Assembly (NCBI GenBank): GCA_937884975.1
Contig: CAKZZS010000001.1
Coordinates: forward strand, 1-38,673
Direction: 5' to 3'
Length of the DNA stretch: 38,673 nucleotides
Source of the DNA: an uncultured Clostridia bacterium
GTDB lineage: Bacteria > Bacillota > Clostridia > Oscillospirales > Acutalibacteraceae
This document shows, one piece after another, positions 6,494-14,661 of this stretch. The notes beneath the pieces were generated by a model. That model saw nothing but the letters and a program-made list of their open reading frames with translations, did not search any database and was not told the origin of the DNA. Every line of letters starts with the position of its first letter. Within the stretch, counting starts at the first letter, position 1. Position numbers and translations under genes: made by a program.

Positions 6494-6531
6494 AAACCCC
6501 CTCATATTACTAAATAAATATGAAGGGGTTT
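6494..6531 (-). promoter_or_regulatory. Hairpin between yajC and the TIGR04086 gene that sequesters a ribosome binding site
   Basis: AAACCCC plus TCATATT (6494-6508) pairs with AATATGA plus GGGGTTT (6517-6531). This gives a 14-bp stem broken by one mismatch. On the minus-strand RNA the 3' arm contains GAGGGGG, the Shine-Dalgarno of the gene starting at 6489. The following bases TTTAATT form only a weak U-tract. It may serve as a leaky terminator after yajC, as a translational brake, or both. Confidence 0.6.
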
Positions 6532-6560
6532 AATTAAATATTCAGTTACAAAAACGATTA

Positions 6561-6956
6561 TTATTCGTCGTCTTTATTCTTCTTTTCTTTCTTTTCCTTG
6601 GCTTCGGCTTCTTTTGCAGCTCTTGCAGCTTCACGCTCAGCTTGGATTTTTTCGTTAGCAGTGTTATTTGTCTGGATAGCCCAACGGGTAATCTTCATCT
6701 TATTTCTGTCAGCACCGGTTTCGATTATAAGGCTGTCCTCTTTAACTGTAACAACACGACCGATAATTCCGCCGATAGTTGTTATTTCATCACCTATCTG
6801 GGTGCTTTCACGGATTTCCTGCTCTTTTTTCTGCTGTTTTTTCTGGGGTCTTATCATTGTAAAATACATTACAACAAAAAGTAATGGCATAAGTATAAAA
6901 ATTGACCAGTTACTGCCCGTAGCCTGTGTAGATGCAGCAAGTAATATTGAAAACAT
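6561..6956 (-). CDS. yajC: Sec translocon accessory subunit YajC
   Basis: A 131-residue protein with a single N-terminal membrane helix (about 17-37). The YajC signature MIRPQKKQQKKEQE follows, then a small beta-rich domain with GDEITTIGGIIGRV (about 55-68). The charged C-terminal tail of Ala/Glu/Lys repeats is probably disordered and is longer than in many YajC proteins. YajC associates with SecDF at the membrane. The start is ATG 6956 after AGGAGG. The order queA-tgt-yajC is a classic conserved cluster, which confirms the call. Confidence 0.93.
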   Translation of the reverse strand: MFSILLAASTQATGSNWSIFILMPLLFVVMYFTMIRPQKKQQKKEQEIRESTQIGDEITTIGGIIGRVVTVKEDSLIIETGADRNKMKITRWAIQTNNTANEKIQAEREAARAAKEAEAKEKKEKKNKDDE

Positions 6957-7029
6957 ATCTTGTCCTCCTAAAAATTTAACTTTTTACATTATAAATGATA
7001 AATCGAGTAAATGCAAGAGAAAAATAATA

Positions 7030-8160
7030 TTAAATACGAGTATCCAGTTTATCAACATTTTCTTTATAAAAATATTCAAACGTACCCTCGTCAAGTGAGT
7101 CACGGATTTTTTCCATAAGAGTATTATAAAAATAGAGATTATGCATTACGGCAAGACGCATTCCGAGCATTTCGCCGGCTTTGAAAAGATGTCTTATATA
7201 TGCTCTCGAATGCTTCTGACAGACAGGACAGTTGCATTTTTCGTCAATGGGAGACAAATCCTTTTCATATTTTGAATTATTGATATTTATAATTCCTTCG
7301 CTTGTAAAAAGGTGGCCGTGTCTTCCGTTTCTTGTAGGCATTACGCAGTCAAAAAGGTCGACTCCCCTTCTGACTCCTTCAAGTATATTTCCCGGCGTTC
7401 CGACGCCCATCAGATAACGAATTTTGTCCTTCGGCATATACGGTTCAACCGCCGAAATAATTCTGTACATATCCTCTTTCGGTTCACCTACGGCAAGACC
7501 GCCTATAGCGTATCCGTCAAGGTCAAGCTCGGCAATTTGTTTCATATGTTCAATTCTCAAGTCCTCATAGGTGCAACCCTGATTTATGCCGAAAAGCAGT
7601 TGATTTTTGTTTATTGTATCGGGAAGTGAATTGAGCCTTTCCATTTCTTTTTTACAGCGAACGAGCCAACGGTAGGTTCTTTCACAGCTCTTTTTTGCAT
7701 AGTCGTAGCTTGCAGGGTTTTCAACGCATTCATCGAAAGCCATTGCAATTGTCGAGCCTAAATTGGACTGAATAAGCATACTTTCTTCGGGTCCCATAAA
7801 AATTCTGTGGCCGTCAATATGGGATGCAAATGTAACGCCTTCTTCTTTTATGTTGCGAAGCTTTGCAAGAGAAAATACCTGAAAACCGCCGCTGTCGGTA
7901 AGGACAGGACCGTCCCAGCCGGTAAATTTGTGGACTCCGCCGAGTCCCTTAACTACCTTATCAGTAGGTCTTAAATGAAGATGATATGTATTACAAAGCT
8001 GAACCTGACATTTCAATTCTTTTAAATCGTAAGCGGAAACAGCGCCTTTTATTGCGCCGCAGGTTGCAACATTCATAAACGCAGGAGTTTGGACGGTTCC
8101 GTGGACTGTTTCAAATTCACCGCGTCTTGCAACGACGTTGTTTTTTAAAATTCTATACAT
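7030..8160 (-). CDS. tgt: tRNA-guanine transglycosylase
   Basis: A 376-residue TIM-barrel enzyme that swaps guanine-34 for the preQ1 base in tRNAs with GUN anticodons. The acid/base aspartate is D89 in DSGGFQVFSL. The nucleophile is D271 in DCVMPTRNGRHG. The substrate-loop motif GGLAVGE is at about 220-226. The zinc site is C309, C311, C314 and H340 in the C-terminal part. The length is normal for bacterial Tgt. It lies 11 bp downstream of queA, the next enzyme in the same pathway, and 73 bp upstream of yajC. Confidence 0.97.
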   Translation of the reverse strand: MYRILKNNVVARRGEFETVHGTVQTPAFMNVATCGAIKGAVSAYDLKELKCQVQLCNTYHLHLRPTDKVVKGLGGVHKFTGWDGPVLTDSGGFQVFSLAKLRNIKEEGVTFASHIDGHRIFMGPEESMLIQSNLGSTIAMAFDECVENPASYDYAKKSCERTYRWLVRCKKEMERLNSLPDTINKNQLLFGINQGCTYEDLRIEHMKQIAELDLDGYAIGGLAVGEPKEDMYRIISAVEPYMPKDKIRYLMGVGTPGNILEGVRRGVDLFDCVMPTRNGRHGHLFTSEGIININNSKYEKDLSPIDEKCNCPVCQKHSRAYIRHLFKAGEMLGMRLAVMHNLYFYNTLMEKIRDSLDEGTFEYFYKENVDKLDTRI

Positions 8161-8171
8161 AATAAACCTTT

Positions 8172-9200
8172 CTAAATGAAAAATGAACAGTCGCCGAATG
8201 AGAAAAATCTGTATTTTTCCTTAACAGCTTCCTCGTACGCTTCAAGAACCTTTTCTCTCGTATAAAACGCAGATACGAGCATTATAAGAGTGCTTTCGGG
8301 TAAATGAAAATTTGTAAGAAGCGCGTCAACGCATTTAAATTCGTAACCCGGATAAATAAAAATGCTTGTCCATCTGTTGTCGGGTTTAATTTCACCGCAA
8401 TAAGTTGCAACGCTTTCAAGAGTTCGGCAGCTTGTTGTTCCGACTGCAATAACCCTTTTCCCGTTTCTTTTCGTCTCGTTGATTATATCGGCAGTTTCCT
8501 TCGAAAGTGTATAATATTCACTGTGCATAACATGATCTTCAATATTTTCCGTCTTAACGGGTCTGAAGGTACCAATTCCGACGTGCAAAGTGACAAACGC
8601 AATTTTAACGCCCTTTTTTCTTATTTTTTCAAGTATTTCGTCTGTAAAATGAAGTCCTGCAGTAGGCGCTGCAGCAGAGCCGAGCTGTTTTGAATAAACG
8701 GTCTGGTATCTTTCTTTGTCTTCGAGCTTTTCTTTAATATAATGAGGTAAGGGCATTTCGCCTATTTTATCAAGAACCTCAAAAATATTAGAAGCGTCAT
8801 AGCTGAATTTTACAATGCGGTTTCCGTTTTCAAGCACGTCAATTACCTTGCATTTAAGAATACCGTCATTAAAACTAAATTGTGAACCCTCGCGCGCCTT
8901 TTTACCGGGTCCTGCAATAACCTCCCAGACATCATTTTCCTTTTGAGTTAAGAGTAAAAATTCAACTAATGCACCCGTACCCTCTTTTATTCCGTATATT
9001 CTTGCAGGCATTACTCTTGTATCGTTAAGCACAAGACAGTCGCCCTCGTCGAGATAATCAACAAAATCGTAGAAGTGCTTATGGCTGATTTTACCGCTTT
9101 TACGTTCAACTACCATCATACGCGACGTGTCTCTCGGCTCAATAGGCGTCTGGGCTATTAAGTTTTCGGGTAAATAATAATAAAAATCCTCTTTTTTCAT
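8172..9200 (-). CDS. queA: S-adenosylmethionine:tRNA ribosyltransferase-isomerase
   Basis: A 342-residue protein matching QueA from end to end. It opens with FYYYLPENLIAQTP and EPRDTSRMMVV, then LVLNDTRVMPARI (about 56-68), AAPTAGLHFT (about 177-186), LHVGIGTFRPV (about 205-215) and TNFHLPESTL near the C-terminus. QueA adds the epoxycyclopentanediol ring, taken from the ribose of SAM, to preQ1-tRNA to give epoxyqueuosine. It is the first gene of the minus-strand queA-tgt-yajC group. It diverges from asd across a 136-bp region that carries the asd promoter. Confidence 0.97.
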   Translation of the reverse strand: MKKEDFYYYLPENLIAQTPIEPRDTSRMMVVERKSGKISHKHFYDFVDYLDEGDCLVLNDTRVMPARIYGIKEGTGALVEFLLLTQKENDVWEVIAGPGKKAREGSQFSFNDGILKCKVIDVLENGNRIVKFSYDASNIFEVLDKIGEMPLPHYIKEKLEDKERYQTVYSKQLGSAAAPTAGLHFTDEILEKIRKKGVKIAFVTLHVGIGTFRPVKTENIEDHVMHSEYYTLSKETADIINETKRNGKRVIAVGTTSCRTLESVATYCGEIKPDNRWTSIFIYPGYEFKCVDALLTNFHLPESTLIMLVSAFYTREKVLEAYEEAVKEKYRFFSFGDCSFFI

Positions 9201-9231
9201 TAAAAAGCTCCAAAAAATTGTATTAAAATAA

Positions 9232-9260
9232 TTGACTTAAACTATATATAGTGGTATTAT
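9232..9260 (+). promoter_or_regulatory. asd-dapA-dapB promoter with a perfect palindrome in the spacer
   Basis: TTGACT (9232-9237) and TATTAT (9255-9260) are 17 bp apart. The spacer holds the perfect 12-bp palindrome ACTATATATAGT (9241-9252), a possible operator. In the leader, ATAGCA (9289-9294) and TGCTAT (9299-9304) form a small hairpin. The start codon GTG 9337 has GGAGG at 9323-9327. Confidence 0.65.
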
Positions 9261-9336
9261 AAAATGAAAGATTATACATTTTTAATTCATAGCAGACGTG
9301 CTATAATACAATATCACTTTTTGGAGGTAAATTCAA

Positions 9337-10419
9337 GTGAAAAAGTATAAAGTCGGAATTATCGGTGCAACGGGAATGGTCGGTCAGAGGTTTATTCTTC
9401 TGCTTTGTAATCATCCCTGGTTTGACGTAGTCCTCCTTGCGGCAAGTCCCCGTTCAGCCGGAAAACCTTATTATGAGGCGGTCGGAAATAAATGGTGTAT
9501 GGAAAAACCTATACCCGATAATATTAAGGACCTTGTTGTATACAATGCAACCGATGATATTGAAATAATTTCAAAACAGGTTGATTTTGTATTCTGCGCA
9601 GTTGATATGAAAAAGGAAGAAATCAAAGCGCTTGAAGAAGAATATGCGCGTCACGAATGTCCTGTAGTTTCCAATAACTCCGCTCACAGACATACGCCCG
9701 ACGTTCCGATGGTATTGCCGGAATTGAATCCCGAGCATATTGAAATTATTCCTTCTCAAAGAAAAAGACTCGGAACAAAAAGAGGTTTTATTGCAGTTAA
9801 ACCGAACTGTTCTCTTCAGGGTTATGTCCCTGCCCTCTTCCCTCTTGATGAGAAATACGGCGTTAAAGACGTTCTTGTATGTACTTATCAGGCTATTTCC
9901 GGAGCCGGAAAGACCTTTGATACATGGCCTGAAATGATTGATAACGTTATTCCGTTTATCGGCGGTGAGGAAGAAAAAAGCGAAAAAGAGCCGCTTAAAA
10001 TTTGGGGTAAAATCGAAGGCGACGTTATTGTTGACGCCGAAAGTCCTAAATTTACCGCTCAATGCTTGAGAGTTCCCGTTTCTAACGGTCATATGGGCGC
10101 AGTTTTTGCACGTTTTGAGAAAAAACCTACTAAAGAGGAAATGCTTGAAACCTGGAAGAATTACAAGGGCAGACCGCAGATACTCTCTCTCCCGAGCGCT
10201 CCGAAGCAGTTTTTGAATTATTTTGAAGAGGATAACCGTCCGCAGACAAAGCTCGACAGAGACCTTGAAGGCGGAATGGCTATTTCTATAGGCAGACTTC
10301 GCGAAGACACACAGTACGACTATAAATTTGTCTGCCTTTCGCATAACACGTTAAGAGGCGCTGCAGGCGGCGCGGTATTACTTGCCGAGCTTCTTTGCGC
10401 CGAAGGCTATATGGACTGA
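9337..10419 (+). CDS. asd: Aspartate-semialdehyde dehydrogenase, archaeal/fungal-type subfamily
   Basis: A 360-residue enzyme that reduces aspartyl phosphate to aspartate semialdehyde, the branch point to diaminopimelate/lysine, threonine and methionine. The NADP-binding motif GATGMVGQ is at 10-17. The catalytic cysteine is C158 in KPNCSLQGY, and the active-site histidine is probably H252 in SNGHMG. Its length, the SAHRHTPDVPMVLPELNP block and the sequence around the catalytic cysteine fit the archaeal/fungal-type family rather than the E. coli type. The GTG start at 9337 is supported by a well-placed GGAGG and by the alignment of the Rossmann motif. It leads an operon with dapA (19 bp gap) and dapB. 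Confidence 0.93.
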   Translation: MKKYKVGIIGATGMVGQRFILLLCNHPWFDVVLLAASPRSAGKPYYEAVGNKWCMEKPIPDNIKDLVVYNATDDIEIISKQVDFVFCAVDMKKEEIKALEEEYARHECPVVSNNSAHRHTPDVPMVLPELNPEHIEIIPSQRKRLGTKRGFIAVKPNCSLQGYVPALFPLDEKYGVKDVLVCTYQAISGAGKTFDTWPEMIDNVIPFIGGEEEKSEKEPLKIWGKIEGDVIVDAESPKFTAQCLRVPVSNGHMGAVFARFEKKPTKEEMLETWKNYKGRPQILSLPSAPKQFLNYFEEDNRPQTKLDRDLEGGMAISIGRLREDTQYDYKFVCLSHNTLRGAAGGAVLLAELLCAEGYMD

Positions 10420-10438
10420 ATTTAAGGAGGTTATTTAT

Positions 10439-11326
10439 ATGAAAAAGCCGATTTTCACCGGTGCAGGCGTTGCTATTGTTACGCCGTTTAATGAGGATAT
10501 GTCTGTCAACTACGAATGCTTTGACAGAATAATTGAGGACCAGATAAAAAACAACACGGACGCAATTGTTGTCTGTGGTACTACGGGCGAACGTTCCACG
10601 CTTTCTTATGCGGAGCATCTTGATGTTGTAAGACATTGTGTCGAAACAGTCAATAAAAGAGTTCCCGTTATTGCAGGTACGGGAAGCAATGATACGGAAT
10701 ATTCCGTAAGAATCTCGAATGACGCTGAAAAAATCGGCGTTGACGGTCTTCTTTGTGTTGCTCCTTATTACAATAAGACTTCCCAAAGAGGTCTTGTAAA
10801 GCATTTCACATATATCGGTGACAGAGTTTCAACTCCGATTATTGTTTATAACGTTCCCTCAAGAACAGGCGTAAGCATTCAGCCGGAAACGTATGCTGAG
10901 CTTTCAAAGCACAATATGATTTACGGTATTAAGGAAGCCAATGCAAACATTTCCGCAATTGCCAAAACAGCTTCTCTCGTAGAGCCTGACTTTGCAATTT
11001 ATTCGGGTAATGACGATGAGATTACGGCTATTATGTCGCTCGGCGGCAAGGGCGTTATTTCCGTTCTTTCAAATGTTTGTCCCCAGGTTGCTCACGATAT
11101 TTGCCAGACCTATCTTGACGGAGATTATATTAAGAGCCGTGAGTTACAGCTTGAATACCTTGAGCTTTGTAACGCGCTTTTCTCCGATGTTAATCCTATT
11201 CCCGTTAAGGAAGCTATGAATCAGATGGGTTGGAATGTCGGTCCTTGCAGACTTCCCCTTTATGAAATGACTGAAGAAGGCAAAGCAAATATGACGCGCG
11301 TTCTTAAGAAATATAATCTTATCTGA
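10439..11326 (+). CDS. dapA: 4-hydroxy-tetrahydrodipicolinate synthase
   Basis: A 295-residue TIM-barrel class I aldolase that condenses pyruvate with aspartate semialdehyde. The Schiff-base lysine is K165 in YGIKEAN. The triad members Y137 (IVYNVPSRTG) and T48/T49 (GTTGE) are present. The start is ATG 10439 with AAGGAGG at 10424-10430. An in-frame ATG at 10382 lies inside asd and would add a 19-residue non-homologous extension, so it is rejected. The gene is co-transcribed with asd and dapB. Confidence 0.97.
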   Translation: MKKPIFTGAGVAIVTPFNEDMSVNYECFDRIIEDQIKNNTDAIVVCGTTGERSTLSYAEHLDVVRHCVETVNKRVPVIAGTGSNDTEYSVRISNDAEKIGVDGLLCVAPYYNKTSQRGLVKHFTYIGDRVSTPIIVYNVPSRTGVSIQPETYAELSKHNMIYGIKEANANISAIAKTASLVEPDFAIYSGNDDEITAIMSLGGKGVISVLSNVCPQVAHDICQTYLDGDYIKSRELQLEYLELCNALFSDVNPIPVKEAMNQMGWNVGPCRLPLYEMTEEGKANMTRVLKKYNLI

Positions 11327-11341
11327 TTTGAGGAATTTCAA

Positions 11342-12094
11342 ATGACAGGAATTTTACTTAACGGCTACAGCGGAACAATGGGTAAAAATGTTGTTTCCTG
11401 TTCCGAAAAATTTGAAGATATTTTTATTATGGGCGGCGTTGATAAATATAAAACCCCTACTCCCTTCCCGACCTTTGAAAATATCGACGACGTAAATGTT
11501 GAATATGACGTTATTGTTGATTTTTCAAATTCCGAAGCTTTGGACGATTTATTGAACTTTGCTTTAAAAAATAAAAAGCCAGTAGTAATCTGTACCACAG
11601 GTTTTTCCGAAGAGCAAAAGGAAAAAATATTTGACGCTTCAAAAGAAATTGCAATATTCTATTCTGCAAATATGTCATTAGGCGTTAATCTTTTATCGGA
11701 GCTTTCTTCTATCGCGGCGAAGGTGCTGGGTAATTCATACGATATTGAAATCGTTGAAATGCACCATAATCAAAAGGTTGACGCTCCAAGCGGAACTGCT
11801 TTAATGCTTGCAGATTCAATTTCAGCTTTATTACCCGAAAAACCCGAATATGAATTTGACCGTCACTCCAAGCGTGAAAAAAGAAGCAAAAACGAAATTG
11901 GCTTTGCTTCCGTCAGAGGCGGTACAATTGTCGGCGAGCATGAGGTCATTTTTGCCGGGACGGACGAGGTTATTAAACTTTCACATTCCGCTTATTCAAA
12001 GGCTTTATTTGCAAACGGCGCTTTAAATGCTTCAAAATTCTTGGTCGGTAAAGAACCGAAAATTTACACAATGAAGGATTTAATAAATTCATAA
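11342..12094 (+). CDS. dapB: 4-hydroxy-tetrahydrodipicolinate reductase
   Basis: A 250-residue NAD(P)H-dependent reductase, the third diaminopimelate-pathway enzyme. It has an N-terminal nucleotide-binding motif, GYSGTMG (8-14). The catalytic stretch EMHHNQKVDAPSGTA (about 139-153) carries the substrate-binding His-His-...-Lys and the Ser-Gly-Thr loop. The size is normal. It begins 15 bp after dapA with GAGG as its ribosome binding site and ends the operon just before a strong terminator. The operon supplies meso-DAP for peptidoglycan and lysine. No aspartokinase gene is next to it. Confidence 0.96.
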   Translation: MTGILLNGYSGTMGKNVVSCSEKFEDIFIMGGVDKYKTPTPFPTFENIDDVNVEYDVIVDFSNSEALDDLLNFALKNKKPVVICTTGFSEEQKEKIFDASKEIAIFYSANMSLGVNLLSELSSIAAKVLGNSYDIEIVEMHHNQKVDAPSGTALMLADSISALLPEKPEYEFDRHSKREKRSKNEIGFASVRGGTIVGEHEVIFAGTDEVIKLSHSAYSKALFANGALNASKFLVGKEPKIYTMKDLINS

Positions 12095-12105
12095 AAGAAT
12101 AATTT

Positions 12106-12141
12106 AAAGAGCTTATCCGTTTCGGATAAGCTCTTTTTTGG
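12106..12141. terminator. Bidirectional terminator between dapB and the anti-sigma-like gene
   Basis: AAAGAGCTTATCCG (12106-12119) and CGGATAAGCTCTTT (12123-12136) form a perfect 14-bp stem with a 3-nt loop. T-rich sequence follows on the + strand, and A/T-rich sequence (TTTAAATTATT on the minus strand) lies on the other side. It serves the convergent genes on both sides. Confidence 0.9.
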
Positions 12142-12150
12142 TTTTTTGTT

Positions 12151-12585
12151 TTAGTTTTCTATTTCGGCTGTTATCTCATTTGTTTCGTCAGTGTCCCCTG
12201 TTATTTCCATATTTATTTCCATCTCATTATAGGTCGCACCGTCATCGATTCTTTCTTCCTGCCTTACGATAAACTCGCTGCCCTCTCCGAGATTGTAAAT
12301 GTTTTCTTCAACTTTGTTACCGTTTTCTTTAACATAGGTATTGACTTTGTCGGGATGAAGAATTACATCATTGAAATAAACCTCAATTTTATTGAAGAAT
12401 TCGCCGTTGGTTGCAGCATTTACCGAAATACTTGCAATTACAAGAAGCATAATTATCGCCGCAGTTAAAACAAGCACTCTTTTGAAGCTTACATTACTTT
12501 TTTTCTCTGTCATATTGATTATCCTTTCATTAAATTCATTGGATGGACGGACCCCGGAAAACGCCTTTTTATATTTGTTATTCAT
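12151..12585 (-). CDS. Probable membrane-anchored anti-sigma factor partner of the ECF sigma factor
   Basis: A 144-residue single-pass membrane protein with a short cytoplasmic N-terminus (1-33, containing AFSGVRPSNEFNERIINM), one helix (about 36-57), and an acidic extracytoplasmic domain of about 85 residues ending in Glu/Thr/Asp-rich sequence. The ATG overlaps the sigma-factor stop by 8 bp, implying translational coupling. By position and topology it is the anti-sigma or sensor partner. No zinc-binding HxxxCxxC anti-sigma motif is present, so binding to the sigma factor is inferred only from context. Confidence 0.6.
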   Translation of the reverse strand: MNNKYKKAFSGVRPSNEFNERIINMTEKKSNVSFKRVLVLTAAIIMLLVIASISVNAATNGEFFNKIEVYFNDVILHPDKVNTYVKENGNKVEENIYNLGEGSEFIVRQEERIDDGATYNEMEINMEITGDTDETNEITAEIEN

Positions 12586-13060
12586 TTATCCATTCATCTC
12601 CTAACATCTTTTTAAGATTATTTCTTGCGCGAAACAGTCTTGTGCCGACTGCTGATTCTTTAATACCGAGGAGCTTTGCAATATCTTTAATTGACATATC
12701 CTCATAATAGAAAAGATGTATTACCGCGCGTTCGTTTTTCGGTAGCTTCATAATTGAAGAAAATAAATCGATATCGCTTTTACTGTCAAACGAATAAAGC
12801 TCGTTGATGCTTTCTAAATCTGTTGTGTTTTTACGAAAATATGATTTTATACAGTTTTTGCTTTCGTTTACACAAACAGCGGTCAGCCAGTTATCAATGT
12901 GCTCTTCACCTTCAAAATCATTTTTACTTTTCCAAAGCTTCATAAAGACATTTTGTACTATATCTTCGGAATCGTAGTGATTTTTTGTAAATGTTAAAGC
13001 AATTAAAAACAGTCTGTGACTATTTCGCTTTACAGCGTTTTCAAAGATTTGTTTTTCCAT
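12578..13060 (-). CDS. ECF-type RNA polymerase sigma-70 family factor
   Basis: About 160 residues. Region 2 contains DSEDIVQNVFMKLWKSK (core binding and -10 recognition, about 33-49). Region 4 (about 105-155) has a helix-turn-helix, MSIKDIAKLLGIKESAVGTR. There is no region 1 or 3, as in extracytoplasmic-function sigma factors. ATG 13060, with GGTGG (13066-13070) as a weak ribosome binding site, is preferred over GTG 13069, which would add three residues. It is the first gene of a two-gene unit with the membrane protein at 12151-12585. The palindrome at 13073-13087 just upstream may regulate it. The inducing signal is unknown. Confidence 0.9.
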   Translation of the reverse strand: MEKQIFENAVKRNSHRLFLIALTFTKNHYDSEDIVQNVFMKLWKSKNDFEGEEHIDNWLTAVCVNESKNCIKSYFRKNTTDLESINELYSFDSKSDIDLFSSIMKLPKNERAVIHLFYYEDMSIKDIAKLLGIKESAVGTRLFRARNNLKKMLGDEWINE

Positions 13061-13072
13061 TTTTACCACCGT

Positions 13073-13087
13073 TGAAAGGACCTTTCA
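13073..13087 (-). promoter_or_regulatory. Perfect palindrome upstream of the ECF sigma gene
   Basis: TGAAAGG-A-CCTTTCA is a perfect 15-bp dyad. It lies between a TATATATA stretch (about 13088-13097), which could serve as a -10, and the ribosome binding site of the sigma gene. It would fall at the start or in the leader of the transcript, as an operator or as a small hairpin. Confidence 0.45.
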
Positions 13088-13119
13088 CTATATATACAAC
13101 TGAGCGGTTAGTTTTTTTA

Positions 13120-13151
13120 CAAAAAAAATAATGGACGGAAAACCGCCCATT
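13120..13151 (-). terminator. tyrS terminator
   Basis: In the minus-strand RNA, AATGGGCGG (from 13151-13143) pairs with CCGTCCATT (13138-13130), with one G-U pair and a 4-nt loop. A run of eight U (13128-13121) follows. It begins 10 bp after the tyrS stop and separates tyrS from the sigma-factor gene. Confidence 0.85.
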
Positions 13152-13160
13152 ATAAAAATG

Positions 13161-14387
13161 TTATTCACAGATGATTTTATAAAAAACCTTTTTGCCTTTT
13201 TTGATAATTACATCGGAAGATATGATATCGTCCTTTTTTATTACTGCAAACGGGTCTGTAATCTTTTCGTCATTTACGGAAATACCGCCCTGCTGAACAA
13301 GTCTCCTGCCCTCGCCTTTTGACTTTGTAATATCAGCTTTGATAAGAACGTCAAGAACCTGAACTGCGCCGTCTGTGAAATCAGCATCAGTTAAACTAAC
13401 GGTAGGCATATTGTCACTGTTGCCGGCTCCTGAAAATAAATCTCTTGCCGCTTTCTGCGCTTTCTCGGCTTCCTGTTCACCGTGAACAAGCTTTGTAAGT
13501 TCAAAAGCGAGAATTTCTTTTGCAGTATTTAACTGACTGCCTTCCCAAGAGTCCATTTTGTCAATTTCTTCAAGAGGAAGGAAAGTAAGCATTCTGATAC
13601 ATTTAAGAACATCGGAATCTGCAACGTTGCGCCAGTACTGATAGAACTCAAACGGACTTGTTTTATTTGGGTCAAGCCATACAGCATTACCTGCCGTTTT
13701 ACCCATTTTCTTTCCCTGTGAATCGGTAAGAAGAGTAATAGTCATTGCGTGAGCGTCCTTGCCGAGCTTCTTTCTGATAAGCTCTGTACCGCCGAGCATG
13801 TTGCTCCACTGGTCATCACCGCCGAACTGCATATTACAGCCGTAATGCTGGAAAAGATAGTAGAAGTCGTAGCTTTGCATTATCATATAGTTAAACTCAA
13901 AGAAGGAAAGACCCTTTTCCATTCTCTGCTTGTAGCATTCGGCTCTTAACATATTGTTTACAGAGAAGCAAGTGCCTACCTCACGCAGAAGCTCAACATA
14001 ATTAAGTCCGAGAAGCCAGTCCGCATTATTAACCATCTGCGCCTTGCCTTCACCGAATTCAATAAAACGTTCCATCTGTTTTCTGAAGCCTTCGGCGTTA
14101 TGGTCAATATCCTCACGAGTAAGCATTTTTCTCATATCGCTTCTGCCTGACGGGTCGCCTATCATTGTTGTTCCGCCGCCGATAAGGGCAATAGGCTGAT
14201 TTCCCGCCATCTGCAAACGTTTCATAAGGGTAAGCGCCATAAAATGACCTGCAGTAAGGCTGTCGGCAGTGCAGTCAAAGCCGATATAGAACTTTGCTTT
14301 TCCTGCGTTGACCATTTCTCTTATTTCTTCTTCATTTGTAACCTGGGCAATAAGTCCTCTTGCCTTAAGTTCTTCATAGATCTGCAT
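13161..14387 (-). CDS. tyrS: Tyrosyl-tRNA synthetase
   Basis: A 408-residue class I synthetase that charges tRNA-Tyr. The start of the catalytic fold is FYIGFDCTADSLTAGHFMAL (about 32-52), with the HIGH-like TAGH signature. FGGDDQWSN (about 188-196) binds tyrosine, and the KMSKS-like loop appears as GKKMGKTAG (about 224-232). A C-terminal S4 RNA-binding domain (about 345-408) contains GRRLVQQGGISVNDEKI. The KMSKS variant KMGKT is typical of the TyrRS type with the DDQWSN motif. It is preceded by a T-box leader and its own consensus promoter, so it is transcribed alone and induced by uncharged tRNA-Tyr. Confidence 0.97.
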   Translation of the reverse strand: MQIYEELKARGLIAQVTNEEEIREMVNAGKAKFYIGFDCTADSLTAGHFMALTLMKRLQMAGNQPIALIGGGTTMIGDPSGRSDMRKMLTREDIDHNAEGFRKQMERFIEFGEGKAQMVNNADWLLGLNYVELLREVGTCFSVNNMLRAECYKQRMEKGLSFFEFNYMIMQSYDFYYLFQHYGCNMQFGGDDQWSNMLGGTELIRKKLGKDAHAMTITLLTDSQGKKMGKTAGNAVWLDPNKTSPFEFYQYWRNVADSDVLKCIRMLTFLPLEEIDKMDSWEGSQLNTAKEILAFELTKLVHGEQEAEKAQKAARDLFSGAGNSDNMPTVSLTDADFTDGAVQVLDVLIKADITKSKGEGRRLVQQGGISVNDEKITDPFAVIKKDDIISSDVIIKKGKKVFYKIICE

Positions 14388-14403
14388 TTTAATTCCTCCA
14401 AAA

Positions 14404-14650
14404 AAATAAATCCCCTGCTAAAAGCAGAGGACGAAAAAACCGTGTTACCACCTCAATTTACAGTTATCTCACAATAACTGCCTTTGCGAGTGAAATTCAC
14501 TCTTGTATTTAACGCATACAAAACGGGTTTTCCTACTGCTTATTTCAGAAAACCGACTCGGAGATGTATTTCATACTTTCTTAATGTCCTTTTACACCGA
14601 ACAAGGACTCTCTTTGATTAAGTAAAAGTATTACTTCTTCCCGTCACTGT
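14404..14650 (-). ncRNA. T-box leader (tyrosine) controlling tyrS
   Basis: The 5' leader of tyrS contains the T-box sequence AGGTGGTAACACGG (minus strand, 14453-14440), which pairs with the uncharged tRNA acceptor end. It also contains an upstream AGAGAG element (about 14614-14609) and a candidate specifier UAC at 14568-14566, within GAAAUACAU. UAC codes tyrosine, in agreement with the downstream gene. The terminator is TCCTCTGCT (14431-14423) with AGCAGGGGA (14419-14411), followed by a U-rich tract. The competing antiterminator can form from GAGG at the T-box and CCTC of the terminator stem. This is classic transcription-termination control. The exact boundaries are approximate. Confidence 0.9.
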
Positions 14651-14661
14651 CATTGAAACGA

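Noticed and set aside
9337..9440. Lysine riboswitch in front of asd.
   Set aside because: The leader between promoter and start is only about 70 nt and shows no L-box elements.
9571..10344. A 257-residue minus-strand ORF opposite asd.
   Set aside because: It lies fully within asd, whose frame has catalytic motifs; the antisense product shows no recognisable family.
10382..10438. Upstream in-frame start for dapA at 10382.
   Set aside because: It lies within asd; ATG 10439 has AAGGAGG and matches the DapA N-terminus.
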